64,000 nt of DNA from Phascolarctobacterium sp. ET69 (GTDB lineage Bacteria > Bacillota > Negativicutes > Acidaminococcales > Acidaminococcaceae), in contig NZ_JAMBLR010000004.1 of assembly GCF_023336935.1 (NCBI RefSeq), forward strand, positions 57,907 to 121,906, written 5' to 3'. Shown here one piece after another: positions 16,882-25,009 of this stretch. The notes beneath the pieces were generated by a model. The model searched no databases. It was not told the origin of the DNA and saw only the letters and a program-made list of their open reading frames with translations. A program made the position numbers and the translations under genes. How positions within the stretch are numbered: position 1 is the stretch's first letter; the number at the start of each line of letters is the position of its first letter.

Positions 16882-16958
16882 GGCCCGGTGGTTCAGTTGG
16901 TTAGAATGCCGCCCTGTCACGGCGGAGGTCGTGGGTTCGAGTCCCATCCGGGTCGCCA
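16882..16958 (+). tRNA. tRNA-Asp (GTC)
   Basis: 77 nt including encoded CCA. The acceptor arm GGCCCGG pairs with CCGGGTC. D-loop GGTTCAGTTGGTTAGA, anticodon loop CTGTCAC (anticodon GTC), and T-loop GGTTCGAGTCC are all standard. First of three tandem tRNA genes. Confidence 0.97.
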
Positions 16959-16960
16959 AT

Positions 16961-17035
<75 letters not shown>

Positions 17036-17043
17036 TTTTATTT

Positions 17044-17119
17044 AGGGGTATAGCTCAACTGGTAGAGTAGCGGTCTCCAAAACCGTTGGTTGTGGGTTCG
17101 ATTCCTACTGCCCCTGCCA
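17044..17119 (+). tRNA. tRNA-Trp (CCA)
   Basis: 76 nt with encoded CCA. Acceptor AGGGGTA with TGCCCCT, anticodon stem CGGT around CTCCAAA (anticodon CCA), T-loop GGTTCGATTCC. Third of the tandem tRNA genes. Confidence 0.96.
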
Positions 17120-17130
17120 CTTGCAAACTT

Positions 17131-17160
17131 AGGCGCAGACTGGTTCTGCGCCTTTTTTTG
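17131..17160 (+). terminator. Terminator of the tRNA cluster
   Basis: AGGCGCAG and CTGCGCCT around ACTGGTT form an 8-bp stem, followed by seven T residues. From here to 17349 the sequence is AT-rich with no gene seen. Confidence 0.9.
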
Positions 17161-17349
17161 TTTTTGTGTGGGAGTTGAAAACCGCACCTCATTGGGAGTA
17201 ACGTGGGAGCAACCGTACCTTTTTATAATTTGAAGCAAGCTAAGTAATATTGCATTATTTAAATAACTGTTCAAATAAAAATATATATCTTAAGTACAAA
17301 CCTAATAAAAAGGTTACAAAATTAATTGATAAAAAAGTTATAAAATGTA

Positions 17350-17378
17350 TTGAACTTAATAGTAACAAGTGCTATAAT
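17350..17378 (+). promoter_or_regulatory. Predicted promoter of cobalamin riboswitch 3 / cbiK operon
   Basis: TTGAAC (17350-17355), 17-bp spacer, TATAAT (17373-17378). The spacer end AAGTGC resembles the other two riboswitch promoters, but no TATACCC-type palindrome lies upstream. Confidence 0.75.
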
Positions 17379-17401
17379 AGCTGCATAAGTTAATATTGTA
17401 T

Positions 17402-17540
17402 GTTAAGGGTGCTTAATTGCTTAAATCAAGGGAAGCCGGTGTAATTCCGGCACGGTCACGCCACTGTGAGCGCTGCAAAGCGTAAGTCAGATCGCTGCCC
17501 TTAACGCTTCCGGCTGCTGCGAGGGACGGCAAGGTTGCAG
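17402..17540 (+). ncRNA. Cobalamin riboswitch 3
   Basis: P1 is GTTAAGGG (17402-17409) with CCCTTAAC (17498-17505). The core has GAAGCCGGTGTAATTCCGGC, the B12-box CACGGTCACGCCACTGTGAG, and AAGTCAGATCGCTGCC at 17485-17500. The post-aptamer motif CTGCGAGGGACGG is at 17517-17529. It controls cbiK and probably the btu genes that follow. Confidence 0.92.
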
Positions 17541-17561
17541 GTGATGTGCATTTAAGGCTAC

Positions 17562-17622
17562 AATACACAAATTTGCGCTTCCTTTTTCACAGGCAGCGGA
17601 ATTTGTGTATTTTTTATTTTTA
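17562..17622 (+). terminator. Riboswitch 3 expression-platform terminator
   Basis: AATACACAAATT (17562-17573) pairs with AATTTGTGTATT (17600-17611), a perfect 12-bp stem followed by TTTTTATTTTT. The stem lies between aptamer and first start codon. Confidence 0.8.
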
Positions 17623-17635
17623 GGAGGAATCCGCA

Positions 17636-17734
17636 ATGAAAAAATCTTTAGTTTTAGCAATGAAGATGCACAAACCATCTTCAGCGAACTGTACTTTATG
17701 TTCTGATAAATTTTGCTTTCTGCCTGCCTTGTAA
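17636..17734 (+). pseudogene. 32-codon cysteine-containing ORF, possible remnant of a porin gene start
   Basis: A strong SD (AGGAGGAAT) precedes ATG and a short frame: MKKSLVLAMKMHKPSSANCT followed by LCSDKFCFLPAL and stop. The first nine codons resemble the signal-peptide start of the SLH porin at 4527 (MKKTLLLAMT) in both protein and DNA. The remainder does not; it has three cysteines. It is the first frame after riboswitch 3. It may be a decayed porin gene start left between riboswitch and cbiK, which would mirror the riboswitch 1-porin arrangement. A real small regulated peptide is the alternative. Confidence 0.4.
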
Positions 17735-17771
17735 GACAGGAAAATATATAACGCAGGAAGGATGATTGAAA

Positions 17772-18776
17772 ATGCAGTTTAAATGGAAAAAATTATTGGC
17801 AGCATCAATTACTTGTATGGTTTTAACGGGGGTATCGGCAACTACTATGGCAGCTTACAGTTTAAGTGAAGAAGTTAAAGCACCTACGCCTGCGCTTTTG
17901 CAGGCTTCGCAGATTGGCGTGCGTACTTATACCACTACCGACCCGGCACTTTTGGCTCAGCCGGATAAGGACGCCATTCTTGTTATGAGTTTTGGCACTA
18001 CTTTCCCCGATACAAGGGCAAAAACCATTGAGGCAACCGTAAACGAAATTAAAGCCGCCCACCCGGGAACAAAGGTTGTGCTGGCATTTACTTCGCACAT
18101 CATTATCGACAGGGTAAAAGCCAACGAAGACCTTACGGTGCCGACGCCGGAACAGGCTTTGGAACAGTTGAAAGCGGAAGGCTACAACCGCGTGGCGCTT
18201 ACTTCGCTGGATGTAATTCCGGGTATGGAATATGCTTATAAAACAGCCGTTTACGATATGTATAAAACCCAGTTTAAAAAGATAACCATGGGCACGCCTT
18301 TAATGTACTGGATGGGGCAGGAAGGGCAGGCCGATGACGTGGAAGCAGCTATGGCAGCTATCGGTTCACAGCTTCCAAAAATGGGCAAAAAAGATGCCGT
18401 GCTGGTAATGGCACATGGCACGCCCGACCCTTCCAACGCTTATTATGCCGTAATGCAGGATAGGCTTGACGCTTTATATGGCGGCAAAGTAATGATTTAT
18501 ACCGTTGAAGGCTGGCCGCGTCTGGAAAATGTTATTCCCAAACTGAAAGAAAAAGGCGTTAAAAACGTAACTTTAATGCCGCTGATGATGGTTGCGGGCG
18601 ACCATGCCAACAACGATATGGCAGGCGATGAAGAAGATTCGCATAAGACCATTCTGCAAAAAGAAGGCTTTAAAGTAAATACCTACATTCACGGAATAGG
18701 CGAAAATAAAAACGTGCGCAGCCTGTTTGTTGAGCATGCCAACGAAGCATGGGACGCACTTGTTGCTGAAAAATAA
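17772..18776 (+). CDS. cbiK: Periplasmic sirohydrochlorin cobaltochelatase (CbiK family)
   Basis: 334 residues from ATG 17772 (AGGAAGG nine bases upstream). Inserts Co2+ (or Fe2+) into sirohydrochlorin in the anaerobic cobalamin pathway. It begins with a Sec signal peptide (WKKLLAASITCMVLTGVSATTMA), so it is exported, like the periplasmic CbiK of Desulfovibrio, and may also load or carry metal or tetrapyrrole outside the cytoplasm. Two-lobe chelatase features are ILVMSFGTTFPDTRAKTI, TSHIIIDRV (His109), VLVMAHGTPDPSNAYYAVM (catalytic His215), and MMVAGDHANNDMAGDEEDSHK (His278). It follows cobalamin riboswitch 3 and precedes Btu-type uptake genes. No other cbi genes are in the window. Confidence 0.92.
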   Translation: MQFKWKKLLAASITCMVLTGVSATTMAAYSLSEEVKAPTPALLQASQIGVRTYTTTDPALLAQPDKDAILVMSFGTTFPDTRAKTIEATVNEIKAAHPGTKVVLAFTSHIIIDRVKANEDLTVPTPEQALEQLKAEGYNRVALTSLDVIPGMEYAYKTAVYDMYKTQFKKITMGTPLMYWMGQEGQADDVEAAMAAIGSQLPKMGKKDAVLVMAHGTPDPSNAYYAVMQDRLDALYGGKVMIYTVEGWPRLENVIPKLKEKGVKNVTLMPLMMVAGDHANNDMAGDEEDSHKTILQKEGFKVNTYIHGIGENKNVRSLFVEHANEAWDALVAEK

Positions 18777-18883
18777 TTTAATAAAATTACAGTTAGTGAT
18801 ATAATTTAAGTACAGCTATGCGGCCTTTGTGCCGCATAGCTAATTGTGCTTTTATAAAAATACTTGTTTTAAGGAACACAGCC

Positions 18884-19833
18884 ATGAAAAAATACTTGTT
18901 TATAACCGGTTTAATACTTTTAACGGCAATGTTTGCCCTTGCCGGATGCGGCAGCAGTAAAAACAGCGTGCCAAAAGACACCGCCGCCAAAATTACGGTA
19001 ACGGACGATAACGGAAGAACGGTAAGCTTAAAAAACGTGCCGAAAAAATTGTGCCGCTTTCAGCCTCTTTTTTGGAACCACTGGAAAAGCTTGATGCAGG
19101 CCTTGCAGCCCGTGTGGCGGCAAAAACGGGCATCAGCGAAAAATATAAGTCGCTGCCGGAGGTAGGCAACGTTTATAATGTTAATATCGAAAAAGTAATT
19201 GCCGCTCATCCTGACCTGGTAATTTGCTATAAAGACATGAACGATAAATTCGTGCACAATTTTGAAGAAAATAATATTCCGGTTATAGTTTTGGAAATGC
19301 GTACTTACGCGCAGGTAAAAAACACCGTAAGCGTATTGGGCAAAATAACCGGTAATGAAGCAAAAGCAGAAGAACTTAACAAAGATATGGATGAACGCAT
19401 TGCCGCCGTAAGGGAAAAAATGCCGCAGGAAAGCAAGCGAATTGCCATATTGCACAGCACGGCTCAGAACGTAACGGTGCAGCTTGAAGGCAGCATTGCG
19501 GGCAGTACGGCGCAGCTGCTGGGCTTTACCAATATCGCCGCAGGCAGCATGCCCCTGGAAAACAATTCTACGGCGGCGCCTTACAGTTTGGAAACACTCG
19601 TTGCCGCCAACCCCGATATTATTTACATTACCAGCATGGGCAAGCTGGAAACCGTGCAGGACGCCATGTTGAAAAGCATCAGCGCAAGCCCGGCATGGCA
19701 AAGCCTGGCGGCAGTGCGCAGCGGGCATGTTTACTTTTTGCCGCAGGAGCTGTTTTTGTTAAGCCCCGGCATAAAATACCCGCAGGCGGCAGAATATATG
19801 GCTAAATTAGCTTATCCGGAAAAATTTGAATAG
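18884..19833 (+). pseudogene. Cobalamin-type periplasmic binding lipoprotein (BtuF/FecB family), frameshifted
   Basis: Begins at ATG 18884 with a signal peptide and lipobox (FALAGC), then KITVTDDNGRTVSLKNVPKK. The frame is then lost after an A6 tract (19043-19048). The -1 frame continues perfectly as VPLSASFLEPLEKLDAGLAA, PEVGNVYNVNIEKVIAAHPDLVI and on to LAYPEKFE ending at 19833. One extra A would restore a protein of about 316 residues of the TroA/BtuF fold, which would capture corrinoid or a metal chelate for the adjoining BtuCD-like pair. The unshifted frame ends at 19165 in unrelated residues. The lesion could be a sequencing indel, a real mutation, or a slippage/phase-variation site; the intact downstream permease and ATPase argue against a long-dead operon. 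Confidence 0.85.
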
Positions 19834-19844
19834 GATTTTTGGTT

Positions 19845-20858
19845 ATGAATGCTGTAAACGAACATAAAAAATTTGGTATGGCAATAGAAAAATGGCGCGT
19901 TTTAATGCTTGCGGCATTTGCTGTTTTGGCGGCAGGCGGTTTTTTATGCAGCGTGCTCAGCGGCGCGGTGGCAATACCGATATCTGCCATGGGCGATATT
20001 TTAAACGGCGGCGGGGATAATGCCAGCCGGCAGATTTTGCTGAATATACGCCTGCCAAGAGCCATTGTGGCAGCACTTGTGGGCATGAACCTTGCTGTCA
20101 GCGGTGCGGTATTGCAGGCGGTAATGAAAAATCCGCTGGCAGACCCTCATATTATCGGCATTTCTTCCGGCGCGGGGCTGGCAGGCATTTTTGTTATAGT
20201 CCTGTTTCCGGCGTTGGAATATTTAATTGTACCAACTGCGTTTTGCGGCGCCATGCTTGCCGCAGCCTGCATTTATATTCTGGCGTGGAAAAACGGCATC
20301 CGCCCGCTGCGTATTGTGCTAGCAGGTGTTGCCGTATCAAGTTTTCTGGGCGCTGGCATTTCGGCCATACTTGTGCTTTACAGCGACAGGGTACACGGCG
20401 CGCTGATGTGGATGGTGGGCGGCCTTGCGGCACGTTCCTGGCCCCATGTTGAAATTATACTGCCCTATGCTGTTATTGGGTTTATACTTGCGGTTTGCGG
20501 GGCGCGCTATTTAAACATTTTACAGCTTGGTGATGATGTAGCCAAAGGGCTTGGCGTAAATGTTGAGCTTGTGCGGCTTGTTTTTACGGCTATCGGCGCG
20601 CTGCTTGCGGCAAGCGCTGTTTCCGTTGCCGGGCTGCTCGGGTTTGTGGGGCTTATTGTTCCGCATACGGTGCGGCTTTTAACAGGCTCTGACTACCGTT
20701 TTTTAATTCCGTCGTCTGCACTTTTGGGCATAGCCGTTGTAACCTACAGCGATACGCTGGCCCGTGTGGCTTTTGCACCGCTTGAACTGCCGGTGGGCAT
20801 TTTTATGGCGGCGCTCGGCGCACCTTTCTTCTTGTTTTTACTGAGAAAGGAGTTGTAA
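19845..20858 (+). CDS. Cobalamin/iron-chelate ABC transporter permease (BtuC/FecCD family)
   Basis: 337 residues, inner membrane, about ten transmembrane helices as usual for FecCD permeases. Hallmarks are RLPRAIVAALVGMNLAVSGAVLQAVMKNPLADP (near residue 67), GISSGAGLAGI, MWMVGGLAARSW, and the C-terminal LLGFVGLIVPHTVRLLTGSDYR coupling region. The family also carries haem and siderophores. The cobalamin assignment comes from the upstream cobalamin riboswitch and cbiK. RBS is weak (TAGGA) and ATG 19845 was chosen over ATG 19877 because the longer form keeps the usual cytoplasmic N-terminus. Confidence 0.88.
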   Translation: MNAVNEHKKFGMAIEKWRVLMLAAFAVLAAGGFLCSVLSGAVAIPISAMGDILNGGGDNASRQILLNIRLPRAIVAALVGMNLAVSGAVLQAVMKNPLADPHIIGISSGAGLAGIFVIVLFPALEYLIVPTAFCGAMLAAACIYILAWKNGIRPLRIVLAGVAVSSFLGAGISAILVLYSDRVHGALMWMVGGLAARSWPHVEIILPYAVIGFILAVCGARYLNILQLGDDVAKGLGVNVELVRLVFTAIGALLAASAVSVAGLLGFVGLIVPHTVRLLTGSDYRFLIPSSALLGIAVVTYSDTLARVAFAPLELPVGIFMAALGAPFFLFLLRKEL

Positions 20859-20859
20859 A

Positions 20860-21645
20860 ATGGCTTCTGTTTCGGTACAAAATTTAAGCATTTCCATAGG
20901 CAAAAACACTATTTTGCAAAATATTAATATAAACTTCCGCGAAGGAAAACGCACTGCCATCATAGGGCCAAACGGCTGCGGCAAATCTACGCTTTTGCGG
21001 GCTGTGGCAGGGTTAAACCGCAATTACAGCGGCAAAGTGCTGTTAAACGGCGCCGATATGAAAAACATGCCGCGGCGCAAAATTGCAGAATTGCTTGCCA
21101 TTTTGCCGCAGGGCGTAACGGCTCCGGCCGATTTAACGGTGCGCGAGCTTGTTGCCTGCGGGCGTTTTCCGTACCGCTCGCTTTTTAAACGCGAAGGCAA
21201 AAACGATGCGGAAATTATTGAAACCGCCATGCAGAAAACGCATATTGCGCATCTTGCCGGGCGTTTTGTGGCAACGCTTTCCGGCGGCGAACGCCAGCGT
21301 GCGTGGATTGCCATGGCACTGGCACAGCAGCCGCAGATTCTTTTGCTTGACGAACCAACAACTTACCTTGATATTGCGCATCAGCTGGAAATTATGCAGA
21401 TTATTACCGAACTTAACGCGCAGGAAAACATGACGGTTATTATGGTAATACACGATATAAATCACGCACGGCTTTATGCGGATGATGTTGTTATAATAAA
21501 AAACAAAGGCGTTTTTGCAGGCGGCTGCCCGGCAGAAATAATTACTCCGCCCAATCTGGCGGAAGTTTTCGGCGTTGAAGCCGCAGTATACAAAAACGGT
21601 GCGCAGGATGAAGTAATTTTTCCTTTTGCATTAAGGAACAAATAA
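20860..21645 (+). CDS. Cobalamin/iron-chelate ABC transporter ATPase (BtuD/FepC family)
   Basis: 261 residues, one base after the permease stop; AAAGGAG before ATG. Walker A GPNGCGKST (about 34-42), Q-loop PQGVTAPADLTVRELVACGRFPYR (typical of FepC/BtuD), signature LSGGERQRAW, Walker B ILLLDEPTTYLDIAHQLEIM and switch His HDINHA are intact. It would energise the BtuC-like permease. Confidence 0.9.
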   Translation: MASVSVQNLSISIGKNTILQNININFREGKRTAIIGPNGCGKSTLLRAVAGLNRNYSGKVLLNGADMKNMPRRKIAELLAILPQGVTAPADLTVRELVACGRFPYRSLFKREGKNDAEIIETAMQKTHIAHLAGRFVATLSGGERQRAWIAMALAQQPQILLLDEPTTYLDIAHQLEIMQIITELNAQENMTVIMVIHDINHARLYADDVVIIKNKGVFAGGCPAEIITPPNLAEVFGVEAAVYKNGAQDEVIFPFALRNK

Positions 21646-21646
21646 T

Positions 21647-22510
21647 ATGATAGAAATTATTAATTTAAAAAAGCAATTTAAAACAAAAGGCAAAAACGGC
21701 GGCAAAACGGTTAAAACAGCCATAGACAATTTAAGCCTTGCAATAAATGACGGAGAAATTTTTGGCCTTTTGGGACCTAACGGGGCAGGAAAAACAACGC
21801 TTGTAAGCATGCTGGCAATGCTTATGCGCCCCTGCGGCGGTGAGATTTTATATGACGGCAAAAACGCTTTTGCCAACGAAACATTTGTAAAATCGCAAAT
21901 AGGCGTAGTGCCGCAGCACATTAATTTTGACCAGGATTTAACCGTATGGGAAAACATGGAGCTGCACGGGCGGCTGCATCATCTGCCCGAAAAAGAGCGC
22001 CATGCCCGCATAGATGAACTGCTGGAGTATGTTGGCTTGCAGGAGCGGCGCAGAGAAAGCATAAAGGCGCTTTCAGGCGGAATGAAGCGCCGCCTTTTGA
22101 TAGTGCGCGCGTTAATACACCGCCCGAAAGTGCTGTTTCTGGACGAACCTACCGTTGCGCTTGACCCGCAGGTACGCCGCCGCATATGGGATTTAATACG
22201 CACCCTGCACCGCGAAGGCGTGACCGTTGTGCTTACAACCCATTATATAGAAGAAGCCGAAAATTTATGCGGCAGGGTTGCCGTTATAAACGACGGCAGG
22301 CTGGTAAAAACAGGCAGCCCCACGGAACTTTGCAGGCAGCTTGGCAGCTTTACGGCAGAATGGGACGCAGACGGCGCAAGGCAGTACCGCTTTTTTGCGC
22401 AGCGCAGCGAAGCGGCGGCCTTTGCGGCAGAGCTTGACAGCGCCGCCTTTATACGCCGTACAAATCTGGAAGACGTATTTATAGAACTGACGGGAAGGGC
22501 AATAAAATGA
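21647..22510 (+). CDS. ABC exporter ATP-binding protein (DrrA/CcmA type)
   Basis: 287 residues, following the BtuD-like gene by one base, so probably in the same transcript. Walker A GPNGAGKTT, Q-loop PQHINFDQDLTVWENMELHGRL, signature LSGGMKRRL, Walker B VLFLDEPTVALDPQVRR and TTHYIEEAENLCGRV are present. The C-terminal extension ending LEDVFIELTGRAIK is typical of DrrA/NodI-type exporters. It pairs with the membrane protein that overlaps its end. The exported substrate is unknown; placement in a cobalamin operon suggests a link to corrinoid, metal or tetrapyrrole handling, which is inference. Confidence 0.88.
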   Translation: MIEIINLKKQFKTKGKNGGKTVKTAIDNLSLAINDGEIFGLLGPNGAGKTTLVSMLAMLMRPCGGEILYDGKNAFANETFVKSQIGVVPQHINFDQDLTVWENMELHGRLHHLPEKERHARIDELLEYVGLQERRRESIKALSGGMKRRLLIVRALIHRPKVLFLDEPTVALDPQVRRRIWDLIRTLHREGVTVVLTTHYIEEAENLCGRVAVINDGRLVKTGSPTELCRQLGSFTAEWDADGARQYRFFAQRSEAAAFAAELDSAAFIRRTNLEDVFIELTGRAIK

Positions 22511-23247
22511 TACAGGATATAGCAACGGTATTTTGGCGCGACTGGATTGTGCTGCGCCACAGGCTGTTAAAATTTATCTTAAGCCGCATGGTTGCGCCGG
22601 TGCTTTATATGGTGGCTTTCGGCTGGGGCCTTGCCCGCAGCGTTAACACGGGCGGCGGTTCATATCTCGATTTTATCGTACCGGGCATTTTGGCGTTAAA
22701 TTCCATGAACATTGCCTTTAACAGCCTTACGCCGCTGTGCACGGAAAGGGTATACCATAAATCGCTTGAAGAATACCTGCTGGCGCCTATTTCCGCCTCC
22801 GGGTTTATAATTGGCAAAATTTTGGCGGCAGTGCTGCGCGGGCTTATTTCATCGTCAATTATTGTAGTGCTGGCATGGCTTTTTGGCGCAAAACTTGCCC
22901 TTACGCCTTTGTTTATAGCAGTTTTGGCGTTAAACTGCGTAATTTTTGCCGAAGCAGGTTTTTGCGCAGCCCTTATAGTACGCAATTTTGAAGACATGGC
23001 GCGCTTTAACACATATCTGCTTTTGCCAATGTCTTTTTTATGCGGCACATTTTTTAAAACCGACAGGCTGCCGCATGCCGCAGCATTTGTTATAGAGCTT
23101 TTGCCCTTAACGCACGCCAGCAGCCTATTGCGTGGCATTAACAGCGGCGCGCCATTCAGCATAACTTCGGCGGCAATACTGCTTGTTTATGCAGTGCTGC
23201 TTTTTGGCGCCTGCCACTATATTTATAAAAGCTTAAAAAACCAGTAA
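22507..23247 (+). CDS. ABC-2 type exporter permease (DrrB/NodJ type)
   Basis: 246 residues with six predicted transmembrane helices. It overlaps the ATPase gene by four bases (ATGA). The ABC-2 family pattern is visible: VAPVLYMVAFGWGLARSV, SYLDFIVPGILALNSMN, ERVYHKSLEEYLLAPIS, and MSFLCGTFFKTDRLP. This is the last gene of the cbiK-btu operon. Confidence 0.88.
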   Translation: MIQDIATVFWRDWIVLRHRLLKFILSRMVAPVLYMVAFGWGLARSVNTGGGSYLDFIVPGILALNSMNIAFNSLTPLCTERVYHKSLEEYLLAPISASGFIIGKILAAVLRGLISSSIIVVLAWLFGAKLALTPLFIAVLALNCVIFAEAGFCAALIVRNFEDMARFNTYLLLPMSFLCGTFFKTDRLPHAAAFVIELLPLTHASSLLRGINSGAPFSITSAAILLVYAVLLFGACHYIYKSLKNQ

Positions 23248-23251
23248 AAAA

Positions 23252-23314
23252 TAAACCCCGTACACATACGGCAAATAAATTGCTGCTGTATGTATGCGGG
23301 GTTAAATTTTTTAA
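23252..23314. terminator. Bidirectional terminator
   Basis: AACCCCG (23254-23260) pairs with CGGGGTT (23297-23303), with an inner ACATAC/GTATGT stem. A-rich sequence before and T-rich after suit both convergent units. Confidence 0.8.
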
Positions 23315-23318
23315 TAAA

Positions 23319-24695
23319 CTAAACGGCAGGTTTGGCAAGAACCTTAACCGGGTTCCAGCGTTCGCTTCTGTAATACCAGTACAGGCAGGCAACGGTAAAC
23401 ACCCACGTAATGGGATATACCCACGCCACGCCGTCAGCAGTGGGGTTAAAATACATAATTAATTTTAATACGCCAATGCGGATAACGCACATATTTACCA
23501 GAATAATAAACATTGTCGGCAAAGTGCTGCCGCTGCCGCGGATTGACGAAGCAAGTACCTCGAGGAAAACATATAAGAAGTAAAACGGCATAATAACAAA
23601 AGCAATGCTGCTGCCGATAGCGATAACCTCGGCGTCATCTGTAAACATGCCGAAAGCAAAATCTGCAAAAAACAGCACCAGGCTGATGCTTACTGCAGTA
23701 ACCGCAAGGCCGAAATAAATGGAAATGGCAGTTCCGCGTTTGCTGCGCATAATTTTGCCAACGCCCACGTTCTGGCTGATAAAGGTGGAGCAGGCCTGCC
23801 CAAGTGCCATAATGGGCAGGTAAATAACGTTTTCTACCTTAAAATAAGCTGCGTAAGCCGCAATACTGTTTACGCCCAGCCCGTTAATGTTGGTTTGCAC
23901 AACAATGTTCGAAAGCGTAATTACAATGGTTTGAATGGCTGCCGGTATGCCAATGCGGAAAATCTCCCGCGCCAGCGGCAAATCAAGGGTAATCTTTTTA
24001 AAACGCAGGCAGTAGCGCGCGTCCATATTATATAAATGGTAAATTACAAGCCCTGCCGCCAGCGTCTGCGAAACAACCGTTGCCATTGCAGAACCTGAAA
24101 TACCAAAGTTCCAGTAATATACAAACAAAAAATTGCCTATAACATTGGCTATGCCGCCTATAAGCTGATAAATCATCGGTGAAAGCGAATTGCCCAAAGC
24201 CCTTAAAATGCCGCTGCCAACGTTATAACTTACAATGGAAAACAGGCTCAGTATAAACAGGCGGATGTAAACCGTGCCCCAGTGCATAATTTCGGGCGGA
24301 GTGTTCATCAGCTCCAAAACAGTTGGCGCAAATATTATGCCAAGTATGGTAAACACAATAGAAAATATTATGGTAAGCCCCGCCGTACAGTGAACAACGC
24401 GGCTGAGATTTTCAAACTCGCCGCGGGCAAATTCGCGTGCGGCTATAACGCCTATGCCAACGGAAAGACCGATAAAAAAGCCCAGAATAATGATAATTAT
24501 AAAAGTGCTGGCGCCTACCGCGGCGGCCGCATCCTTGCCCAAAACACGCCCGACAAAAATTAAATCGACCGTGCTGTAAAGCTGCTGAATTAAACTGCCC
24601 GCAAAAAGCGGCAGCGAAAACCAAAACAGCTGCCTGCCAATAGGCCCGTGCGTTAAATCCTTGGTTTTATTTTTAGTACTGGTTAAAGCAGGCAT
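23319..24695 (-). CDS. MATE family multidrug/Na+ efflux transporter
   Basis: 458 residues, 12 predicted membrane helices in two six-helix halves. It starts with LTHGPIGRQLFWFSLPLFAGSLIQQLYSTVD, the usual MATE N-terminus, where the FVGR segment after it marks helix 2. FISQNVGVGKI near the second-half start is also typical. It exports cationic compounds in exchange for Na+ or H+. The start has AGGAGC before ATG. No regulator is adjacent. The region 24696-24870 between it and the divergent autotransporter gene is AT-rich and must hold its promoter; I could not place one with confidence. Confidence 0.9.
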   Translation of the reverse strand: MPALTSTKNKTKDLTHGPIGRQLFWFSLPLFAGSLIQQLYSTVDLIFVGRVLGKDAAAAVGASTFIIIIILGFFIGLSVGIGVIAAREFARGEFENLSRVVHCTAGLTIIFSIVFTILGIIFAPTVLELMNTPPEIMHWGTVYIRLFILSLFSIVSYNVGSGILRALGNSLSPMIYQLIGGIANVIGNFLFVYYWNFGISGSAMATVVSQTLAAGLVIYHLYNMDARYCLRFKKITLDLPLAREIFRIGIPAAIQTIVITLSNIVVQTNINGLGVNSIAAYAAYFKVENVIYLPIMALGQACSTFISQNVGVGKIMRSKRGTAISIYFGLAVTAVSISLVLFFADFAFGMFTDDAEVIAIGSSIAFVIMPFYFLYVFLEVLASSIRGSGSTLPTMFIILVNMCVIRIGVLKLIMYFNPTADGVAWVYPITWVFTVACLYWYYRSERWNPVKVLAKPAV

Positions 24696-24888
24696 TATTT
24701 AGCTCCTGTAAAATAAAAATTGCTGCCCAAAAACAGCCGCTACCGTTAGTGTAGCCGTAAACAACAGGCTTGTCAATACTGTACATGGTATGGCAGCAGT
24801 GTAAAATAAATTTAACAACAAAGCTGTTTTAATATAAAAATGCAAACAACTTTGCATAAATTTTCAAACAAAAATTTTTAAAAAACGC

Positions 24889-24917
24889 TTGCGTATGGTA
24901 TAATAAAAGTGTAAAAT
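24889..24917 (+). promoter_or_regulatory. Predicted promoter of the autotransporter gene
   Basis: TTGCGT, 17-bp spacer, TAAAAT. A TATAAT lies inside the spacer (about 24899-24904) and could serve with a weaker upstream -35. Either gives a leader of about 85-100 nucleotides. Confidence 0.5.
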
Positions 24918-25009
24918 CTCGCTGGGGGGAACTGCGCTTCGCGCAGAACTAAAAAAGAGAACCTGACGAGTAATTTCCTCCTCCACGTAACAACGGGGGA
25001 GGTATTTTT
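24917..25009 (+). promoter_or_regulatory. Structured leader of the autotransporter gene
   Basis: CTCG near 24918 can pair with CGAG near 24967, enclosing hairpin CTGCGC-TTC-GCGCAG (about 24932-24946). A second hairpin, CCTCCTCC (24977-24984) with GGGGGAGG (24995-25002), carries the Shine-Dalgarno in its 3' arm, and TATTTTT leads into ATG at 25010. A G6 run (about 24924-24929) could compete for the CCTCCTCC strand, giving a switchable structure. The second hairpin has 8 pairs, and its 3' end lies 7 bases from the ATG, exactly as in the leader at 2872-2912. Confidence 0.5.

Noticed and set aside
17120..17300. Possible prophage or integrative-element attachment region after tRNA-Trp
   Set aside because: No integrase gene, no repeat of the tRNA 3' end and no composition change were found. 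The sequence between terminator and riboswitch promoter is simply AT-rich.
19040..19052. Programmed -1 ribosomal frameshift in the btuF-like gene
   Set aside because: The tract is only six A residues preceded by G, so the P-site re-pairing is poor, and no clear stimulatory hairpin was seen directly downstream. A mutation or sequence error is more likely; slippage is left as an option in the findings.
24917..25009. TPP riboswitch in the autotransporter leader
   Set aside because: GAACCTGA recalls a TPP-switch segment, but the CTGAGA motif and the rest of the conserved core are missing. Kept only as an unassigned structured leader.
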